64,000 nt of DNA from Amycolatopsis decaplanina DSM 44594 (GCF_000342005.1 NZ_AOHO01000069.1:62001-126000), one strand, 5' to 3'; counted from the stretch's first letter, positions 45,029 to 55,560 are shown. Notes: generated from the letters alone by a model not told the origin. Program-made: numbers and translations.

Positions 45029-47272
45029 ATGCCCGCGCCCTCCCTGGCGGACTGGCTGCGCCAGGAGTCCGACGACGCCCTCGCCGCACTGCTGCGCACG
45101 CGTCGCGACCTGTCCACGCCACCCCCGTCCGACACCATCGTGCTCGCCACCCGGGCCGGCACGCCGGGTTCCGTCGCGCGCGCCTGCGAAGACCTCGACA
45201 CCCGCACCCTCGCCGTCCTCGACGCGCTGCTGCTGGCCGGGGCGGACACCGATCCGGTCGCCGCGGCCGAGGTCGCGCGGCTCGTGGGCACGGAGATCGG
45301 TGAGGCGCTGGCGCCGCTGCGCGAGCGGGCCCTGGTCTGGGGTGAGGACGACGCGCTGCGCGTCCCGCCGTCGGCCCGCGACGCGCTCGGCCCTTTCCCC
45401 GCCGGGCTCGGGTCGTCGTCGCCCTCGCTCGCCGGAACGGACATCGAGGCCGCGCTCGCGGAGATCGGCGAGGACGAACGCGCCCTCCTGGCGACGCTGG
45501 CGGCCGGGCCCCCGATCGGCCGCACCCGCGACGCGTCGGCCGACGTCCCGCTGGAACGGGCGCGGAACCCGGTCCAGCGCCTGCTCGCCAGGGGGCTGCT
45601 GCTGCGCCGGGACGACCAGACCGTCGAGCTGCCGCGCGAGATCGGGATCTCGCTGCGCGGCGGGGCGGTGTTCGAACCGGCGTCGCTGCGCGAACCGGAT
45701 CTCCCCGTGCATCCGCATCAACAGTCCACAGTGGACACAACGGCGGCGGGCGAGGCGATGGAGTTCTTGCGCCAGACCGAAAGCCTGCTTCGCGCGTGGT
45801 CGGAGACGCCGCCACCGGTGCTGAAGTCCGGCGGGCTCGGAGTCCGCGAACTGAAGAAGCTCGCCAAGGATCTCGACGTCGACGAGGCGCGGGTGACCCT
45901 GCTGGCGGAGATCGCGGTCGGCGCCGGACTGGTGGCCGACAGCGAAGCGACCACGCCGGAATGGGTGCCGACGACGCTCACGGATTCGTGGCTCGCGTCG
46001 CCGACCGCGCAGCGCTGGATCACGGTCGCGCAGGCCTGGCTCGAACTGCCCCGGCTGCCCGGTCTCGCCGGCGGGCGGGACGCGAAGGACAAGCCTATCG
46101 CGCCGCTGTCGGAGGATCTGCGCCGTCCGCTGGCACCCACTTCGCGGCGCCGGATCCTCCTCGCCTTGGCCGCGCTTCCCGAGGGCGCCGGGGTGAAGAG
46201 CACCGACGAACTGGTCGCCGCGCTCGCCTGGCGCGCGCCGCGGCGGGGCGGGCGGCTGCGTGACGAAACCGTGCGCTGGACGATGGCCGAGGGGACCGCG
46301 CTCGGCCTGATCGGGCTCGGCGGGCTCACCACGGCGACGCGGGCGCTCCTGGCCGAGGACCGGCCCGGGGCGGTCGAGGCGATGCTCGACGCGCTGCCGC
46401 GTCCGGTGGATCACGTCCTGGTCCAGGCCGACCTGACCGTGGTCGCGCCGGGGCCGTTGGAGGCCGAACTCGCGGCCGAGATGGCCGCCGTCGCCGACAT
46501 CGAATCCGCCGGGCACGCGACCGTCTACCGGATCACCGAGACGTCCGTGCGGCGTGCGCTCGACACCGGGCGGACCGCGGGCGAACTGCACCAGCTGTTC
46601 ACGTCGCGGTCGGCGACGCCGGTGCCCCAGTCGCTGAGCTACCTGATCGACGACGTCGCCCGGCGGCACGGGCGGCTGCGTGGCGGGGCCGCCGAGTCAT
46701 TCCTGCGCTGCGACGACGCGTCGCTCCTCGCCGAGGTCATGGGCAGCCCCGTCGCGACCGAGTACGGCTTGCGCATGATCGCGCCGACAGTGCTCATCAG
46801 CGCGTACCCGCTCGCCGAAGTTCTCGACGCGCTCCGCGCCGCCGGGTTCGCCCCGGCCGCCGAAGGGCCCGACGGGCGTGTCATGGACATCAGGCCGTCG
46901 GGACGTCGTCTGCCCGCGAAGGCGCGTGCCGCGCGTCGCGCGCCTGGCGAGCCTGCCGGGCTGACCGACGAGCAGGTCGGCAAGATCGTCGCGCACGTCC
47001 GGGCCGGTGACGCCGCTTCCGCGCGCCGCCGGGGCGAAACGGTGCGCGCGCCGCGGGGAGGCGGCGCCGGGGACACGTCCGCGACGCTGGCGTTGCTGTC
47101 CCAAGCGACCATGGAACGCCGCGAGGTGTGGATCGGGTTCGTCGACTCACGCGGGACGGCGAGCCAGCGGGTGGTGCGGCCGCTGCGGGTCGGCGGCGGG
47201 GTCCTCGAAGGCACCGACAACGAGCGCTACCCACTGCACCGGATCACGTCGGCCGCCCTCGTCGAAGACTGA
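45029..47272 (+). CDS. Helicase-associated C-terminal domain protein
   Basis: 747 residues, cytosolic. N-terminal winged-helix-like repeats (LADWLRQESDDALAALLRTR, then DPVAAAEVARLVGTEIGEAL, LGVRELKKLAKDLDVDEARV) and the XPB/Ssl2-like helicase-associated region (VLVQADLTVVAPGPLEAELA, ESAGHATVYRITETSVRRAL). The last ~70 residues resemble a WYL-type fold (VWIGFVDSRGTASQRVVRPL). No Walker motifs, so it is not a helicase itself. From memory it is the Rv0862c type, normally next to an XPB helicase gene (Rv0861c). That helicase is not in this window. Confidence 0.85.
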   Translation: MPAPSLADWLRQESDDALAALLRTRRDLSTPPPSDTIVLATRAGTPGSVARACEDLDTRTLAVLDALLLAGADTDPVAAAEVARLVGTEIGEALAPLRERALVWGEDDALRVPPSARDALGPFPAGLGSSSPSLAGTDIEAALAEIGEDERALLATLAAGPPIGRTRDASADVPLERARNPVQRLLARGLLLRRDDQTVELPREIGISLRGGAVFEPASLREPDLPVHPHQQSTVDTTAAGEAMEFLRQTESLLRAWSETPPPVLKSGGLGVRELKKLAKDLDVDEARVTLLAEIAVGAGLVADSEATTPEWVPTTLTDSWLASPTAQRWITVAQAWLELPRLPGLAGGRDAKDKPIAPLSEDLRRPLAPTSRRRILLALAALPEGAGVKSTDELVAALAWRAPRRGGRLRDETVRWTMAEGTALGLIGLGGLTTATRALLAEDRPGAVEAMLDALPRPVDHVLVQADLTVVAPGPLEAELAAEMAAVADIESAGHATVYRITETSVRRALDTGRTAGELHQLFTSRSATPVPQSLSYLIDDVARRHGRLRGGAAESFLRCDDASLLAEVMGSPVATEYGLRMIAPTVLISAYPLAEVLDALRAAGFAPAAEGPDGRVMDIRPSGRRLPAKARAARRAPGEPAGLTDEQVGKIVAHVRAGDAASARRRGETVRAPRGGGAGDTSATLALLSQATMERREVWIGFVDSRGTASQRVVRPLRVGGGVLEGTDNERYPLHRITSAALVED

Positions 47273-47281
47273 CCGTCTCCG

Positions 47282-47364
47282 GCAATTAGTCACCTACTTG
47301 CGGTCCCAACCTCGCCGTCGACTGGACGCGCGGTTTGCGGTGCCGCAAGTAGGTGACTAATTGC
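47282..47364. repeat. Class II inverted repeat pair
   Basis: GCAATTAGTCACCTACTTGC plus GG (47282-47303) is the exact complement of CCGCAAGTAGGTGACTAATT plus GC (47343-47364), loop 39 bp. It sits between convergent genes, 9 bp and 11 bp from their stops. Confidence 0.92.
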
Positions 47365-47375
47365 GGGCGGAGGAG

Positions 47376-47957
47376 CTAGAGGGCGCGCAGGCCTTGAAGC
47401 ACGCGCTCCATGAAAGCGCGTGAAGAGGAGTCGCCGAGGATCAGCTCCGTCTGGTGGATCAGCACCAGACCTGCGTCCGCCATGTCGCCCACGAGCACCT
47501 TCACCACGCCCAGCGGCAGCCGCAGATGCGCGGCGATCTCCGCGATCGACCGGGTGTCCAGGCAGAGGTCGCAGATCTGCCGGTGTTCAGGAGTCCGCAC
47601 GCCGCGGTACCGGCGGCCGTCGTCGCTGGTCGACACCAGCGCCTCCAGCGCCAGGTCATGCGCGGTGCGGGTGCGCCCGCCGGTGCGGGTGTAGGGCCGG
47701 ACCCGGGAGCCCGAGGCCGGCAGGTAGACCGAAGCGGGCGCGGGGTCAGTGGCCGTGGAACGCGGCGGCGACTGGCGGATCGGCGAAGGCATCGGTGCCG
47801 GGGCGGGCTCGGGTGGCGCGGCCGGGCGCCGCGGCATGACCGTGCTGATCGAGCTCAGCTCGAACCGGCTCGGCGAATCGAAGGCCTCACGTTCCGTGCC
47901 CTGGTAGAGGGAGTCCCAGCCGGAGGGGTCCGGTTCGGTGAATCCGGTGATCTTCAT
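47376..47957 (-). CDS. DUF742 protein of an extra conservon-type pair
   Basis: 193 residues. The N-terminal ~95 are Pro/Ala/Ser-rich and disordered. The DUF742 domain at about 85-193 shows RVRPYTRTGGRTRTAHDLAL, ALVSTSDDGRR, EHRQICDLCLDTRSIAEIAA and LPLGVVKVLVGDMADAGLVL, a winged-helix-like fold (CvnC type). Such proteins work with a roadblock partner, kinase and GTPase. Here the roadblock gene precedes by 3 bp, but no kinase or GTPase follows, so it may borrow those of the complete conservon next door. Confidence 0.88.
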   Translation of the reverse strand: MKITGFTEPDPSGWDSLYQGTEREAFDSPSRFELSSISTVMPRRPAAPPEPAPAPMPSPIRQSPPRSTATDPAPASVYLPASGSRVRPYTRTGGRTRTAHDLALEALVSTSDDGRRYRGVRTPEHRQICDLCLDTRSIAEIAAHLRLPLGVVKVLVGDMADAGLVLIHQTELILGDSSSRAFMERVLQGLRAL

Positions 47958-47960
47958 CGG

Positions 47961-48380
47961 TCACCCACGTACGCCGCCCTGCAGCTGCGCACGCAGCTCA
48001 GGGGTGATCTGCTGTCCGACCCGCTCGACGAGCAGGGTCATCTCGTAGGCCACGGTGCCGATGTCACAGGTCGGCGCGGCCAGCACGGCGAGTGACGAGC
48101 CATCGGCGACCGACATGAGGAAGAGGTATCCGCGTTCCATCTCCACGACGGTCTGGTTGACCCCGCCCGCGTCGAAACAGCGCGCCGCGCCGGCGGTGAG
48201 GCTGATCAGTCCGGAGGCGACCGCGGACAGCTGTTCGGCCCGTTCCTGCGGCAGCCCGTCCGACGGCGCGAGGAGAAGCCCGTCCGCGGAGACCAGCACG
48301 GCGTGCGCGGCACCGGGAACCCGGCGCGCGAAATCCGTGATGAGCCAGCCGAACGAGCTTTGCTGCCCGGATGCCGTCAC
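47961..48380 (-). CDS. Roadblock/LC7 protein of the extra pair
   Basis: 139 residues, CvnB type. [40 protein letters not shown] and [20 protein letters not shown] form the roadblock fold, ending [20 protein letters not shown]. In eukaryotes and bacteria such folds act as GTPase partners or GAP-like subunits. The GTG start follows GGAGGGA. It heads a two-gene unit with the DUF742 gene, 429 bp downstream of the complete conservon. Confidence 0.9.
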   Translation of the reverse strand: MTASGQQSSFGWLITDFARRVPGAAHAVLVSADGLLLAPSDGLPQERAEQLSAVASGLISLTAGAARCFDAGGVNQTVVEMERGYLFLMSVADGSSLAVLAAPTCDIGTVAYEMTLLVERVGQQITPELRAQLQGGVRG

Positions 48381-48809
48381 AAGTCCCTCCTCGCTGCGTC
48401 AAGACCACCTGGGCGGCGTGGTCCGGGCGTCTGCCGCCGACCAGCACCGATCCCGGTACCGGCAAGCCGAAAGACGCCTCCACCCAGCGTATTCGTCCCG
48501 TCGATCGTGTCGAGCCCGCCACCCGGCCGACGGTGTTAACCGAACGTGAACGTCCAGCCGCTCACCGCGTCGACTCATCGCGAACCACGCATTCGTGGGT
48601 CACCCCGTGGTGGCCGGGTGCGACCAGGTGTGAACCGGTGTACCCGCAGGTCATCGGCGTTCCGGTCACCCGATCGGGCACTACCGGCGCCGGATCGCGT
48701 GAAAGGGATCGCCCCGCGTTCAATCCGGCTGGTGACACCACTCCCCGAAGCGGGTGAAGCCTGCCGAGTTCACTCCAACGGCCGCATCCGCTTCGGGTAT
48801 TCGTCCCTT
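48381..48809. other. 429-bp gap between conservon and extra pair
   Basis: No gene. It probably holds the promoter of the roadblock/DUF742 pair and the conservon 3' end. The sequence TATTCGTCCC occurs twice (near 48489 and 48797), meaning unknown. No clear terminator hairpin is seen. Confidence 0.5.
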
Positions 48810-49418
48810 TTATCCCGCGCGCAACGCCGAATCGTGTGCGATGGCGTGCTGCACGACCGAGATCAACACCTGCTTGGCGGACTCACGTTCCCGAGCGTCA
48901 CAGGCCATGATCGGCACGGACGGTGAGATGGTCAGCGCGTGCCGGACGTCCTCGATCTGGTGGTGCAGCAGCCGGTCGAAGCAGTTGATCGCCACGACGT
49001 ACGGCAGCTTCCGGTTCTCGAAGAAGTCGATCGACGGGAACGCGTCGGCGAGCCGCCGCGTGTCGACCAGCACGACGGCACCGATGGCGCCGACCGCGAG
49101 GTCGTCCCACATGAACCAGAACCGGTGCTGGCCCGGCGTACCGAACACGTACAGCACCAGATCCGAGTCCAGCGAAATCCGGCCGAAGTCCATGGCCACG
49201 GTCGTCGTCGACTTGTTCGGGGTGGCCGAATTGTCGTCGACGCCGGTACTGGCCTCGGTCATCATGGCCTCGGTGGTCAGCGGATCGATCTCCGAAACCG
49301 CTCCGACCAGCGTGGTCTTCCCCGATCCGAATCCGCCAGCGACCACGATCTTGGCCGACGAAGTCGGTCCGGTCACCTGCGGCGCATTCGCGTCGGAGTC
49401 AAATTCTCCGAAGCCCAC
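48810..49418 (-). CDS. Conservon small GTPase, CvnD type
   Basis: 202-residue Ras-like GTP/ATP-binding protein. Walker A VVAGGFGSGKTTLVGAVSEI (about 24-43), switch region TTTVAMDFGRISLDSDLVLY, G3-like FGTPGQHRFWFMWDDL (DxxG replaced by TPGQ as in MglA-type proteins) and INCFDRL as the G4-like base motif. In conservons it is the effector downstream of kinase, roadblock and DUF742. The GTG at 49418 overlaps the DUF742 gene by 20 bp. Confidence 0.92.
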   Translation of the reverse strand: MGFGEFDSDANAPQVTGPTSSAKIVVAGGFGSGKTTLVGAVSEIDPLTTEAMMTEASTGVDDNSATPNKSTTTVAMDFGRISLDSDLVLYVFGTPGQHRFWFMWDDLAVGAIGAVVLVDTRRLADAFPSIDFFENRKLPYVVAINCFDRLLHHQIEDVRHALTISPSVPIMACDARERESAKQVLISVVQHAIAHDSALRAG

Positions 49419-50184
49419 TGAGCACCCTCTCCATGAACTCGATACTGGGCCGGTCACCCACGTTCTGGCTGGCGGTGTGCACCAGGACCAGACCGAGGCC
49501 GGCCACGTCTCCGATCAGCACCCGGACGACGCCGAGCGGCAGGCGCAGAAGCGCCGCGACTTCGGCGACGGACCGGGTGTCCAGGCAAAGGTCGCAGATC
49601 GACCGGTGTTCGGGGACGCGTACCCGGTCGAGCACGCGTCCCTGTTCGCTGGTCGAGATCAACGCCTCGATGGCAAGGTCGTACGTCGGCTTGGTCCGTC
49701 CCCGCGTGCGGAAGTACGGCCGGACCAGGCCGGAGGATTCGACGTCGGTGGTGTATTGATCGTCGACGAACTCGTTCTGCGCCTGCTGCGGCAACGCCGC
49801 GGCGAGCGGGTCGGCTGCGGCCGCCGCCGCCCGGCGCTCCTCCTCCTTGTCGAAGGAGAACTTGGCGAACTCGCCCGAGTCGTAGAGCGGACCGCTGCCA
49901 CCACCGAACAGTTCCGCCCCGGGACCGCCGAGCAGGCGTTCCCGGTAGTCCGAGACGCTGAAATCGGCGGGTCCGCCTCCCGCGTTCGAATCGGTCAGCC
50001 AGCGGGAGGCCTCGTCCGGGGACACGGGGTCGTTGTCCGACCCCTGTGCCCGTCGCGATCGCCATTCGCGGTCGACCCGGTCCCGGAAGGACGTCCAGTC
50101 CTCCCGGCCGTCGTCACGTTCCGACCACCCGCCGGAGAAGTCGTCACCGAGCCGGCCATCGCCCCTCAAGCGCCCGTCGTCCAC
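49399..50184 (-). CDS. Conservon DUF742 protein, CvnC type
   Basis: 261 residues. A ~150-residue Arg/Asp/Gly-rich lead (GRLGDDFSGGWSERDDGRED) is longer than in the extra pair. The DUF742 domain follows: GLVRPYFRTRGRTKPTYDLA, ALISTSEQGR, EHRSICDLCLDTRSVAEVAA and LPLGVVRVLIGDVAGLGLVL. It likely bridges roadblock and GTPase. Its start is 25 bp after the roadblock stop; its end overlaps the GTPase start by 20 bp. Confidence 0.92.
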   Translation of the reverse strand: MDDGRLRGDGRLGDDFSGGWSERDDGREDWTSFRDRVDREWRSRRAQGSDNDPVSPDEASRWLTDSNAGGGPADFSVSDYRERLLGGPGAELFGGGSGPLYDSGEFAKFSFDKEEERRAAAAAADPLAAALPQQAQNEFVDDQYTTDVESSGLVRPYFRTRGRTKPTYDLAIEALISTSEQGRVLDRVRVPEHRSICDLCLDTRSVAEVAALLRLPLGVVRVLIGDVAGLGLVLVHTASQNVGDRPSIEFMERVLSGLRRI

Positions 50185-50209
50185 GGCATTCTCCTCGGTT
50201 CCCGGTCGC

Positions 50210-50692
50210 TCAGCGGCGGACCGACGCGCCCTGCAGCTGCGCGCGCATCTCCGGTGTCAGCTGTTGCCCCACCCGTTCCACCAGCAGGGTCATCTCGTAG
50301 ACGACCAGGCCGATGTCGCTCTCCGGCGATCCGAGGACCGCCAGACAGGAACCATCGGACACCGACATCAGGAAGAGGAAGCCGTTGGCCATCTCGACCA
50401 CCGTCTGCGCGACCGTGCCGCCTTCGAACACCTTCGCCGCACCGCGCGCGAGGCTCGTGAGCCCCGACGCGACAGCGGCCAGCTGATCGGCCCTGTCCTT
50501 GGGAAGTCCCTTCGAGGAGGCCAGCAGCAAACCGTCCGCCGACACCACCACGGCATGCGCCGCGCCCGGGACCCGGTGCACGAAATCCGTGATCAGCCAG
50601 GCAAAGCTGCTCGTGTGTCCTTTACCCTGCGCCTGGCCGCCAGGCTGCGCCGGACCACCCGGCTGCATCGCACCCGCCCGTGTCACTGTCAC
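50210..50692 (-). CDS. Conservon roadblock/LC7 protein, CvnB type
   Basis: 160 residues. An N-terminal Gly/Gln-rich ~25 residues precede the roadblock fold: [60 protein letters not shown] and [20 protein letters not shown]. It is closely similar to the extra copy at 47961, suggesting a local duplication of the roadblock/DUF742 unit. It overlaps the kinase gene end by 4 bp. Confidence 0.93.
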   Translation of the reverse strand: MTVTRAGAMQPGGPAQPGGQAQGKGHTSSFAWLITDFVHRVPGAAHAVVVSADGLLLASSKGLPKDRADQLAAVASGLTSLARGAAKVFEGGTVAQTVVEMANGFLFLMSVSDGSCLAVLGSPESDIGLVVYEMTLLVERVGQQLTPEMRAQLQGASVRR

Positions 50693-53600
50693 TCCTTACT
50701 GCTGTCATCGGCAGGGGAACCCGCACCCCTGCCAGTCACCGGAACGCCGTTGTCATCCAGCGCATCGAGCGGGCGTTCCTTCAACGCGTGCCGTCCCGAT
50801 GTGTAGCCCTTCTGGAAGCTTGCCATCCGACTCCGCGCCGCCGTCGCCGAGCGGGCGATCGCACCCGTTCCCGGCATTCCGGAGGTCTTGTCGGCGAACG
50901 AGTCTTCCTTCTTCGGCTCGTTCCCGCCGATCGAGCCGGGGACGAGGTACTGGTTCGGCACCCGCTTGGGCAGGCCCGCCGGGGTGATCTCGTCGTTCCT
51001 GTCTTCGTACAGGACCTGCGCCGCCTGCCAGCCGTCGTCCGACGCGCTGCGCCAGCCATTGTCCTGGAGCACCGTCTCCGGCGGAACACCGCGCGGGGTC
51101 CGAGTGGGCAATGCCTCTCCGGAAGTGTCTTCGTCGACGGGCTCCGCGACTTCGGCATCACCGTTACGGGCCTGCTCGGGCACGTCGGACCCGACCGGCT
51201 CGGTGTAGGTGGTCGGGGTGTCGCCCCCGGTCTCGTCGCCTTCGCTGAACCAGCGCGAGAGCACCGACTGGTAGATCGGCAGCCGCCGGGTGGGCACGTC
51301 GTCCTCGAGCGCCGACTTGCCGGCGTCCGAAGACTCCTCAGTCCCCTCGGACCGGTTCGGCGATTCGACCGGAGTGTACTTCGGCTCCCGCTTCGGCAGC
51401 ACCAGTGACGCGAACTGGGTCTCGGTGCCGCTGGAGGCGCCGTCGCCGTTCGCCGGCGAGATGTCGTCGGCCGTCGGCCACGCCGGGCTCTCTTCGGCGG
51501 GGGCCGCGGGGCTGAGGAACGGCCCGGCCGCGTTCTTGCCCGCGACCAGGTCGTCGAGACTGATCGGCTGGTCGAGCGGGACGAGCCCGCCCTGCTGCGC
51601 GATCGGTTGCGGAGCCGGGGGCTTCGACGGCGGAGGAGGGGTCATCTCCAGGCCGCGGTCGGAAGCGGGGATGTTCGGCAGCGAGGCCGACATCTCGGAC
51701 ACCGACGGCATCGAGGGCATCGACGTTTCCGAGCGGTTCGGCGGCGGCGGGGTGTTCCGCGCGCCGGGCCGCATCTGCGTGAGCAGCTCGGCGGGCACGA
51801 CGACCCGCGCGATCACGCCGCCCTCGATGTCCTCGTTCTCCCGGAGCCGGACCTCGATGCCGTGGCGGCGCGCCAGGCGCGCGACCACGTACAGGCCCAT
51901 CCGCCGGGTCACCGAGACGTCCAGGTCCGGCGGGTCCGCCAGGCGCTGGTTGACCTCGGCGAGCCGCTCCTCGGTCATGCCGACACCGTGGTCGGTGACC
52001 TGGATGGCGAGCGCCTTCTTGCGGGTGATCACCGCGCGGACGGTCACCTTCGTCTCCGGCTCGGAGAAGTAGGTGGCGTTGTCCAGCAGTTCCGCGAGCA
52101 CGTGCACGAGGTCGTGGATCGTCAGGCCCTGGACGGCGACCTCGGGGACGATCCCGATCTCGATCCGCGCGTACTGCTCGATCTCCGAGACCGCTGCGCC
52201 GATGACGTCGGCGGCGGGCACCGGCTTGGGCACCGACTTCGCGAGACCGGCGCCCGAGAGCACCAGGAGGCTTTCACCGTTGCGGCGCAGCCGCGTGGCG
52301 AGGTGGTCGAGTTCGAACAGGCTGGCCAAGTGGTCCGGGTCCTGCTCGTCGGCCTCGAGCCGGTCGATGACGCCCAGCTGGCGTTCCACCAGCCGCTGCG
52401 ACCGGCGGGACAGGTTCACGAAGATGCCGTTGACGTTCTCGCGCAGGAGGGCCTGTTCGGCGGCCATTTTGACGGCCTGTTCGTGGACGACGTCGAACGA
52501 GCGCGCCACTTCACCGATCTCGTCACGCGAAGTGACGGGCACCGGCTCCACCGACCGCTTCGAAGCGTTGACCGGGTCCGGGTCGTCGAGGATCGCTTGC
52601 ACGGTTTCCGGCAACCGTGTGTAGGCGACGTCGAGCGCCGTCTTCCGCAGCACCCGCAGCGGGCGCAGCATCAGGCGGGCGATGACGAGCATCAGGAACA
52701 GCGCCGCGAGCAGGGCCAGCAGCACGATCGCGCCGCCGATCCAGGCCGAGTTGATCGCGTTGGTGGCCAGGTCGTCGGCCTGTGCCCGCAGCTGGCCGAG
52801 CAGGTTGGTCTCGACCGCGCGCAGTTTGTCCAGCGCGACCCGGCTGTCGTTGCCGAGCGCGACGTTGTCGATCGAAGGCGGTTCGTTCTGCTGGTGCAGC
52901 GAGAACGCCATCGTGGTGATCCGGCGGCGGTCGTCGACCTCGGGACCGGAGAAGGTGTCCGAGTAGAGCTGCCGCTGTTCGGGGCTGGCGTTGGCGATGA
53001 AGGCCGCCGTCGAGGCGTCACCGCTCGCGACCGCCGAACGGGCCTGGTCGAACAGGTCGCCGGGGAATCCGGAGCGGAAGGACGCGATCAGCAGCGCCGC
53101 GTCACCGCGGGCGATGAACTCCTTGCTCTCACTGATGGCCTGCACGGTCACGCCGAGCCGGAGCACGTCGCGGTTGGCCACCGCGGTGGTCACCTCGCGG
53201 CCGAGCTGGACCAGCGAGTCGAGGATGCCGGAGTAGGCGATGAGGATCGGGGTGTCGCCCAGCTGCGAGGTGTTCATCGCGCCGCGCAGCGGGCGCAGGG
53301 CGTCGAGCCGCTGCAGACCACGCGAGTAGCGGTCCCTCGTGTCCTGATCGTCCGGGTTGATCTGGTTCGCCGAAGCCCGAAGGTCGTCGACGGCGCGGTC
53401 GACCTTGGCGATCTGCGCGTCGAGACCGTTCTGGCGCGACGGGTCACCGGAGGCGATCTTGGCGACCGCGAGCGCGCGTTCGCTCTGCAGCTCGTGCACC
53501 ACGAGGGTGATCTTGTCGGCGAACGCGACCTGATCGGCGGTGTCCTGGAACCGGGCCGCCTCGCTGCTGTCGTCGATCACGCGCAGCGTGCCGAGCGCGA

Positions 53601-53868
53601 GCGCGGTCAGCGTCGGGATGATCAGGACGGCCGCGAGCTTCGATCGCAGACGCCAGTTACGCAGGCCCAGGAACGACCCGGCCTTCCCGCCAGGACCGTC
53701 TCCGGTATCCCGCGCAGGGGCCCCTCCCACCCCCGCGGTGTCTTCGTTCGGCACCGCCGCACCACCATCATCTTCATCCGGGCCGGGAAAGCCCATTTTG
53801 GACATGCCGTTCTCGAACTGGCCGTACTGCTGCTGTCTGGGTCGGTTGTCGGAGACCACTACCCGCAC
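50689..53868 (-). CDS. Conservon sensor kinase with NIT domain, CvnA type
   Basis: 1059 residues. Cytoplasmic lead ~75, first membrane helix about 78-96, an extracellular NIT (nitrate/nitrite-type) helical sensor about 97-380, second helix about 382-405, HAMP, then a dimerisation region [20 protein letters not shown] and an ATPase domain ([48 protein letters not shown]). The last ~330 residues are Pro/Glu/Ser-rich and disordered, ending near a roadblock-binding-type tail. First gene of the conservon. The sensed ligand is unknown; the NIT domain does not prove nitrate. Confidence 0.93.
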   Translation of the reverse strand: MRVVVSDNRPRQQQYGQFENGMSKMGFPGPDEDDGGAAVPNEDTAGVGGAPARDTGDGPGGKAGSFLGLRNWRLRSKLAAVLIIPTLTALALGTLRVIDDSSEAARFQDTADQVAFADKITLVVHELQSERALAVAKIASGDPSRQNGLDAQIAKVDRAVDDLRASANQINPDDQDTRDRYSRGLQRLDALRPLRGAMNTSQLGDTPILIAYSGILDSLVQLGREVTTAVANRDVLRLGVTVQAISESKEFIARGDAALLIASFRSGFPGDLFDQARSAVASGDASTAAFIANASPEQRQLYSDTFSGPEVDDRRRITTMAFSLHQQNEPPSIDNVALGNDSRVALDKLRAVETNLLGQLRAQADDLATNAINSAWIGGAIVLLALLAALFLMLVIARLMLRPLRVLRKTALDVAYTRLPETVQAILDDPDPVNASKRSVEPVPVTSRDEIGEVARSFDVVHEQAVKMAAEQALLRENVNGIFVNLSRRSQRLVERQLGVIDRLEADEQDPDHLASLFELDHLATRLRRNGESLLVLSGAGLAKSVPKPVPAADVIGAAVSEIEQYARIEIGIVPEVAVQGLTIHDLVHVLAELLDNATYFSEPETKVTVRAVITRKKALAIQVTDHGVGMTEERLAEVNQRLADPPDLDVSVTRRMGLYVVARLARRHGIEVRLRENEDIEGGVIARVVVPAELLTQMRPGARNTPPPPNRSETSMPSMPSVSEMSASLPNIPASDRGLEMTPPPPSKPPAPQPIAQQGGLVPLDQPISLDDLVAGKNAAGPFLSPAAPAEESPAWPTADDISPANGDGASSGTETQFASLVLPKREPKYTPVESPNRSEGTEESSDAGKSALEDDVPTRRLPIYQSVLSRWFSEGDETGGDTPTTYTEPVGSDVPEQARNGDAEVAEPVDEDTSGEALPTRTPRGVPPETVLQDNGWRSASDDGWQAAQVLYEDRNDEITPAGLPKRVPNQYLVPGSIGGNEPKKEDSFADKTSGMPGTGAIARSATAARSRMASFQKGYTSGRHALKERPLDALDDNGVPVTGRGAGSPADDSSKE

Positions 53869-54462
53869 ACTCCCGCCGCCCGGCTGGGGGGCGCATGACG
53901 TGTGTGCTCACTCTGACGAATGAGGAAGTCGTCTTTGACGCAATCTCTCAAGTGCACTTGGCCGAAATCCCACCTGGCGTCATTGGTCTGTTCGGCCTAA
54001 ACCCGCCAGTGCGCGAGCGCGCACCAGTGAAGCACGGACGTGTTCGACGTGTTCAACACAGAGTGCCTTGCACCTCGGGAAAGGTCCAGAGCGTTCCGCC
54101 ATCCAAGGCACTCTCTTTCACTACATCAGTGGTCCACACCTCACTACCGGTGCATGAGGGTAGCGAACGGGCGGCCCAGATGTAACCCTTCGGTCAAGAC
54201 ATACAAGAAGGCCCCGGACGGCTCTTGACCCGTCGGCGCTCAGTTGTCAACAAGTCTCCGGCCCGAACACGTCGAGTTGTGTTCACTTCTGACAAACAAC
54301 CTGTTCGGGTGATAGTCACCACTTGGGATCATGGGATGACCACCCATTGTGAGCACGTGATCGATTCTCTACAGTAAGCCCGTGGCTTGAGACAAAGAGT
54401 CACTTCCGAATTCCGCATCAGGCCACGTCATCACGTGTCCTCCCCTCGATCAGGAGCACCAC
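53869..54462. other. 594-bp divergent regulatory region
   Basis: No convincing gene; one open 96-codon frame at 53895 lacks coding features. Palindromes include CAAGTGCACTTG at 53949-53960 and GTGCGCG-AG-CGCGCAC at 54009-54024, on the conservon side. On the importer side are GGTGA-TAG-TCACC at 54308-54320 and the conserved promoter at 54341-54375. The conservon promoter itself is not pinned down. Confidence 0.6.
54341..54375 (+). promoter_or_regulatory. Promoter of binding lipoprotein 1
   Basis: CACCCATTGTGAGCA is identical at 55613. TTGTGA (54347-54352), 17-bp spacer, TACAGT (54370-54375). The same hexamers and spacing recur before paralog 2. It lies 88 bp before the TTG start. Confidence 0.65.
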
Positions 54463-55494
54463 TTGCTTTCGAAGAAGGCCTTGAGCGCCCGCCTGGGGCG
54501 GCCGTCTCGTGGAATGGCGAGGGCGATCGCATTCGCGATGGCGGCCGTCGTCACGACGTCGGTCGGCGGCTGCGGCCTGCTCGGCGGGGACGATTCGTCC
54601 TCTTCCGGCGGTTCAGGGAACCTCGAGAAGTCGAAGATCAAGGTCGCCGTGATGTCGACCATCGACCTGGCCCCGCTACGCCTCGCCCAGGACGGCGGTT
54701 ACTTCAAGAACGAAGGCCTCGAGGTCGAGGCCATCGAGGCGGGTACCGGCCAGATCTCGCTGACCAAGCTGATCGGTGGCGAGGTCGACGTCGCGTACGC
54801 GAGCTACACGCCGTTCTTTATCGCGATGAGCAAGGGCACCGCCGACATCAAGCTGGTCGCGGACGCCTCCTCCGCGGGCCCGAAGAGCACGATGCTGGTC
54901 ACGCTGCCGACGTCGTCGGTGAAGAGCGTCAGTGACCTGGCCGGCAAGAAGATCGGCATCACCGCGCCGAACACCGTGTCCGACACACTGTCCAAGTCGG
55001 TCATGAAGGACCACGGCGTCGACGCCAGCAAGGTCCAGTGGGTGCCGATCCAGCTGCCGAACGTCGGGGCCGCGCTCAAGAACGGTGACATCGACGCCGG
55101 CTTCCTGACCGAGCCGTTCATCACCCAGACCGCGAAGCAGGCGGGCACCGTCCCGGTCGTGGACACCGCCACCGGCGCCACCCAGGACTTCCCCACCGCG
55201 GGCTACGGCTCGCTCGGCAAGTTCGTGTCGGAGAACCCGAAGACCGTGGCCGCCTTCCAGCGCGCCATGCAGAAGGCCACCCGGGACGCGGCGGACCGCT
55301 CCAAGATCGAGCCGCTGCTGGTCAAGTACGCCAAGATCGACCAGGACACCGCCGCGCTGACCACGCTGCTGACCTTCCAGTCCACCCTGGACCCCCGCCG
55401 CATCCAGCGGGTCCCGGACCTGCTCCTGCAGATGGGCGCGATCCAGACCAAGATCGACGTCGGCCCGATGATCGCGGCGCAAGCCACGAGTTGA
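54463..55494 (+). CDS. ABC importer binding lipoprotein 1 (NMT1/SsuA-like)
   Basis: 343 residues. Lipobox VGGC (Cys37) after a basic signal region. Mature part is a type II periplasmic binding protein: IKVAVMSTIDLAPLRLAQDG, GYFKNEGLEVEAIEAGTGQI, KLIGGEVDVAYASYTPFFIA, SVSDLAGKKIGITAPNTVSD and DIDAGFLTEPFITQTA. The SsuA/TauA/NMT1 group takes up sulfonates, nitrate, aromatic acids or thiamine precursors; no choice is possible. Start is TTG at 54463, with AGGAG 7 bp upstream. About two-thirds identical by eye to the next gene. It has its own promoter. Confidence 0.9.
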   Translation: MLSKKALSARLGRPSRGMARAIAFAMAAVVTTSVGGCGLLGGDDSSSSGGSGNLEKSKIKVAVMSTIDLAPLRLAQDGGYFKNEGLEVEAIEAGTGQISLTKLIGGEVDVAYASYTPFFIAMSKGTADIKLVADASSAGPKSTMLVTLPTSSVKSVSDLAGKKIGITAPNTVSDTLSKSVMKDHGVDASKVQWVPIQLPNVGAALKNGDIDAGFLTEPFITQTAKQAGTVPVVDTATGATQDFPTAGYGSLGKFVSENPKTVAAFQRAMQKATRDAADRSKIEPLLVKYAKIDQDTAALTTLLTFQSTLDPRRIQRVPDLLLQMGAIQTKIDVGPMIAAQATS

Positions 55495-55560
55495 TGACTC
55501 GCGGTTACCTCGAATAGCCGCTCCACCCGGAAAACAATCACTGAAAGTAATGTTGTCCAA

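Noticed and set aside
47282-47364. Inverted repeat pair as ends of a small insertion element
   Set aside because: The 39-bp interior is too short to encode anything and there is no target duplication; better treated as a palindromic repeat of class II.
51607-53898. Open frame of 763 codons antisense to the conservon kinase
   Set aside because: No start context and no domain; the kinase on the other strand is unambiguous.
53895-54185. 96-codon open frame in the 594-bp divergent region
   Set aside because: No ribosome site, no family, and the sequence overlaps palindromes and probable promoters.
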